Assembly: GCA_003225615.1 (NCBI GenBank)
Contig: QIAS01000366.1
Span: forward strand, 1-6,201
Direction of reading: 5' to 3'
Source: Acidobacteriota bacterium
GTDB taxonomy: Bacteria > Acidobacteriota > Terriglobia > Terriglobales > Acidobacteriaceae
DNA length: 6,201 nt
The notes beneath the pieces are model-generated. The model worked only from the letters and a program-made list of their open reading frames with translations. It made no database searches and was not told the origin of the DNA. Of the stretch, positions 5,684-6,201 are shown piece after piece (position 1 is the stretch's first letter; each line of letters begins with the position of its first letter). The position numbers and the translations under genes were made by a program.

Positions 5684-6144
5684 TCTTCAATCTTGGCAAC
5701 GGTGAGATTGATGCCCTCAATCGAAAGCGAACCCTTGAAGATCACATAGCGCGCCAGTTCAGGCGGGATGGCAATGCGCAGCCAGTAATCATCGGCGTCA
5801 GGGATTCTGTCGAGACCGAGAAATTTTCCCGTGCCGTCCACATGTCCTTGAACAAGATGGCCGCCGAGACGTCCGTCAACCCGCATGGGCAGTTCGAGAT
5901 TTACCAACGTCCCTTCCTTGATCCGCGAAAAAGAGGTGCGGTTCCAGGTTTCTTCGGCCAGATCGGCTCCGAAGGATTTGTGGGCGACCTCTACCGCGGT
6001 CAGGCAAACACCGCTGACTGCTATGCTGTCGCCCTGGTGCAGTTCCTTCGCGAGGCGCGGGGCCGAGACGGTGAGGCGGCGTTTGCCGTCCTGATGCTTA
6101 ATGCGGGCGATTTTGCCGACTTCTTCAATGATGCCAGTAAACAT
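5680..6144 (-). CDS. ribE: Riboflavin synthase alpha subunit, truncated by frameshift
   Basis: 154 residues where the family has about 195-215. It starts with the signature MFTGIIEEVG, has a complete first lumazine-binding barrel (SGVCLTAVEV near 44-53; GGHLVQGHVDG at 94-104), then most of the second (ARYVIFKGSLSIEGINLTV, 131-149, with K137 as in E. coli). It ends abruptly at KIEE-TGA, inside the second barrel. The remaining C-terminus is present downstream in another frame (5540-5683). RibE dismutates two 6,7-dimethyl-8-ribityllumazine molecules to riboflavin as a trimer, each active site using barrels from neighbouring subunits, so this product is unlikely to work alone. N146 replaces the usual Ser of GISLTV. 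The start is ATG 6144, with GGAGA 4 bases upstream. No other riboflavin gene lies in the window. Confidence 0.9.
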   Translation of the reverse strand: MFTGIIEEVGKIARIKHQDGKRRLTVSAPRLAKELHQGDSIAVSGVCLTAVEVAHKSFGADLAEETWNRTSFSRIKEGTLVNLELPMRVDGRLGGHLVQGHVDGTGKFLGLDRIPDADDYWLRIAIPPELARYVIFKGSLSIEGINLTVAKIEE

Positions 6145-6148
6145 AAGG

Positions 6149-6170
6149 TCTCCAGTGAAAGTTCATCATA
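6149..6170 (-). promoter_or_regulatory. Ribosome binding site and possible -10 box of ribE
   Basis: Minus strand GGAGA at 6149-6153 lies 4 bases before ATG 6144. TATGAT at 6165-6170 (5 of 6 to TATAAT) would start transcription near 6158, just upstream of the binding site. No good -35 is seen in the few remaining bases, and I see no FMN-riboswitch-like structure in the 57 bases upstream of the gene. The binding site is solid, the promoter tentative. Confidence 0.4.
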
Positions 6171-6201
6171 GTCGGTTGTGACCTAAGGACTTGAAAATCG
6201 A

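Noticed and set aside
1..6201. A novel defence or mobile system
   Set aside because: All long coding frames are recognised housekeeping or repair genes; no transposase, CRISPR array, toxin-antitoxin pair, tRNA or rRNA was seen.

Overview
The window carries a conserved protein quality-control cluster on the minus strand, in transcription order tig (trigger factor), clpP, clpX, lon. Lon runs off the left edge. To the right lie a plus-strand uracil-DNA glycosylase of the family 5 (UdgB) type and a minus-strand riboflavin synthase alpha-subunit gene (ribE) that is broken near its 3' end. Moderate-to-high GC, the gene order, and the style of the RibE and UdgB proteins suggest an Acidobacteriota-like soil bacterium. 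This taxonomic call is inference from remembered family resemblance, not a search.

Layout: 1-821 partial lon (-). 822-1053 is a regulatory spacer with a perfect 18-bp palindrome, two TATAAT boxes, a hairpin and a fragment of a repeat. 1054-2337 clpX (-). 2338-2500 is a spacer with short dyads. 2501-3103 clpP (-). 3173-4441 tig (-), with a sigma70-like promoter about 80 bases upstream. 4604-4677 is a pair of inverted, REPIN-like hairpins. 4699-5463 is udgB (+), probably leaderless. 5493-5534 is a heptanucleotide tandem repeat between convergent genes. 5540-6144 is ribE (-), split into two frames by an apparent small deletion.

The four minus-strand genes act together. Trigger factor meets nascent chains at the ribosome exit tunnel. 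ClpX unfolds substrates and feeds them to the ClpP peptidase. Lon is a separate ATP-dependent protease. The spacers (69, 163 and 232 bases) and the promoter-like signals before lon suggest a tig-led transcript plus independent control of lon. UdgB (base excision repair) and RibE (riboflavin synthesis) have no evident functional link to the cluster.

I did not find a new multi-gene system. The observations most worth following are the ribE lesion, the operator-like palindrome placed at about -43 of a lon promoter with a perfect -10 but weak -35, the repeat elements in the spacers, the probable leaderless udgB start, and GTG start codons on five of the six genes.
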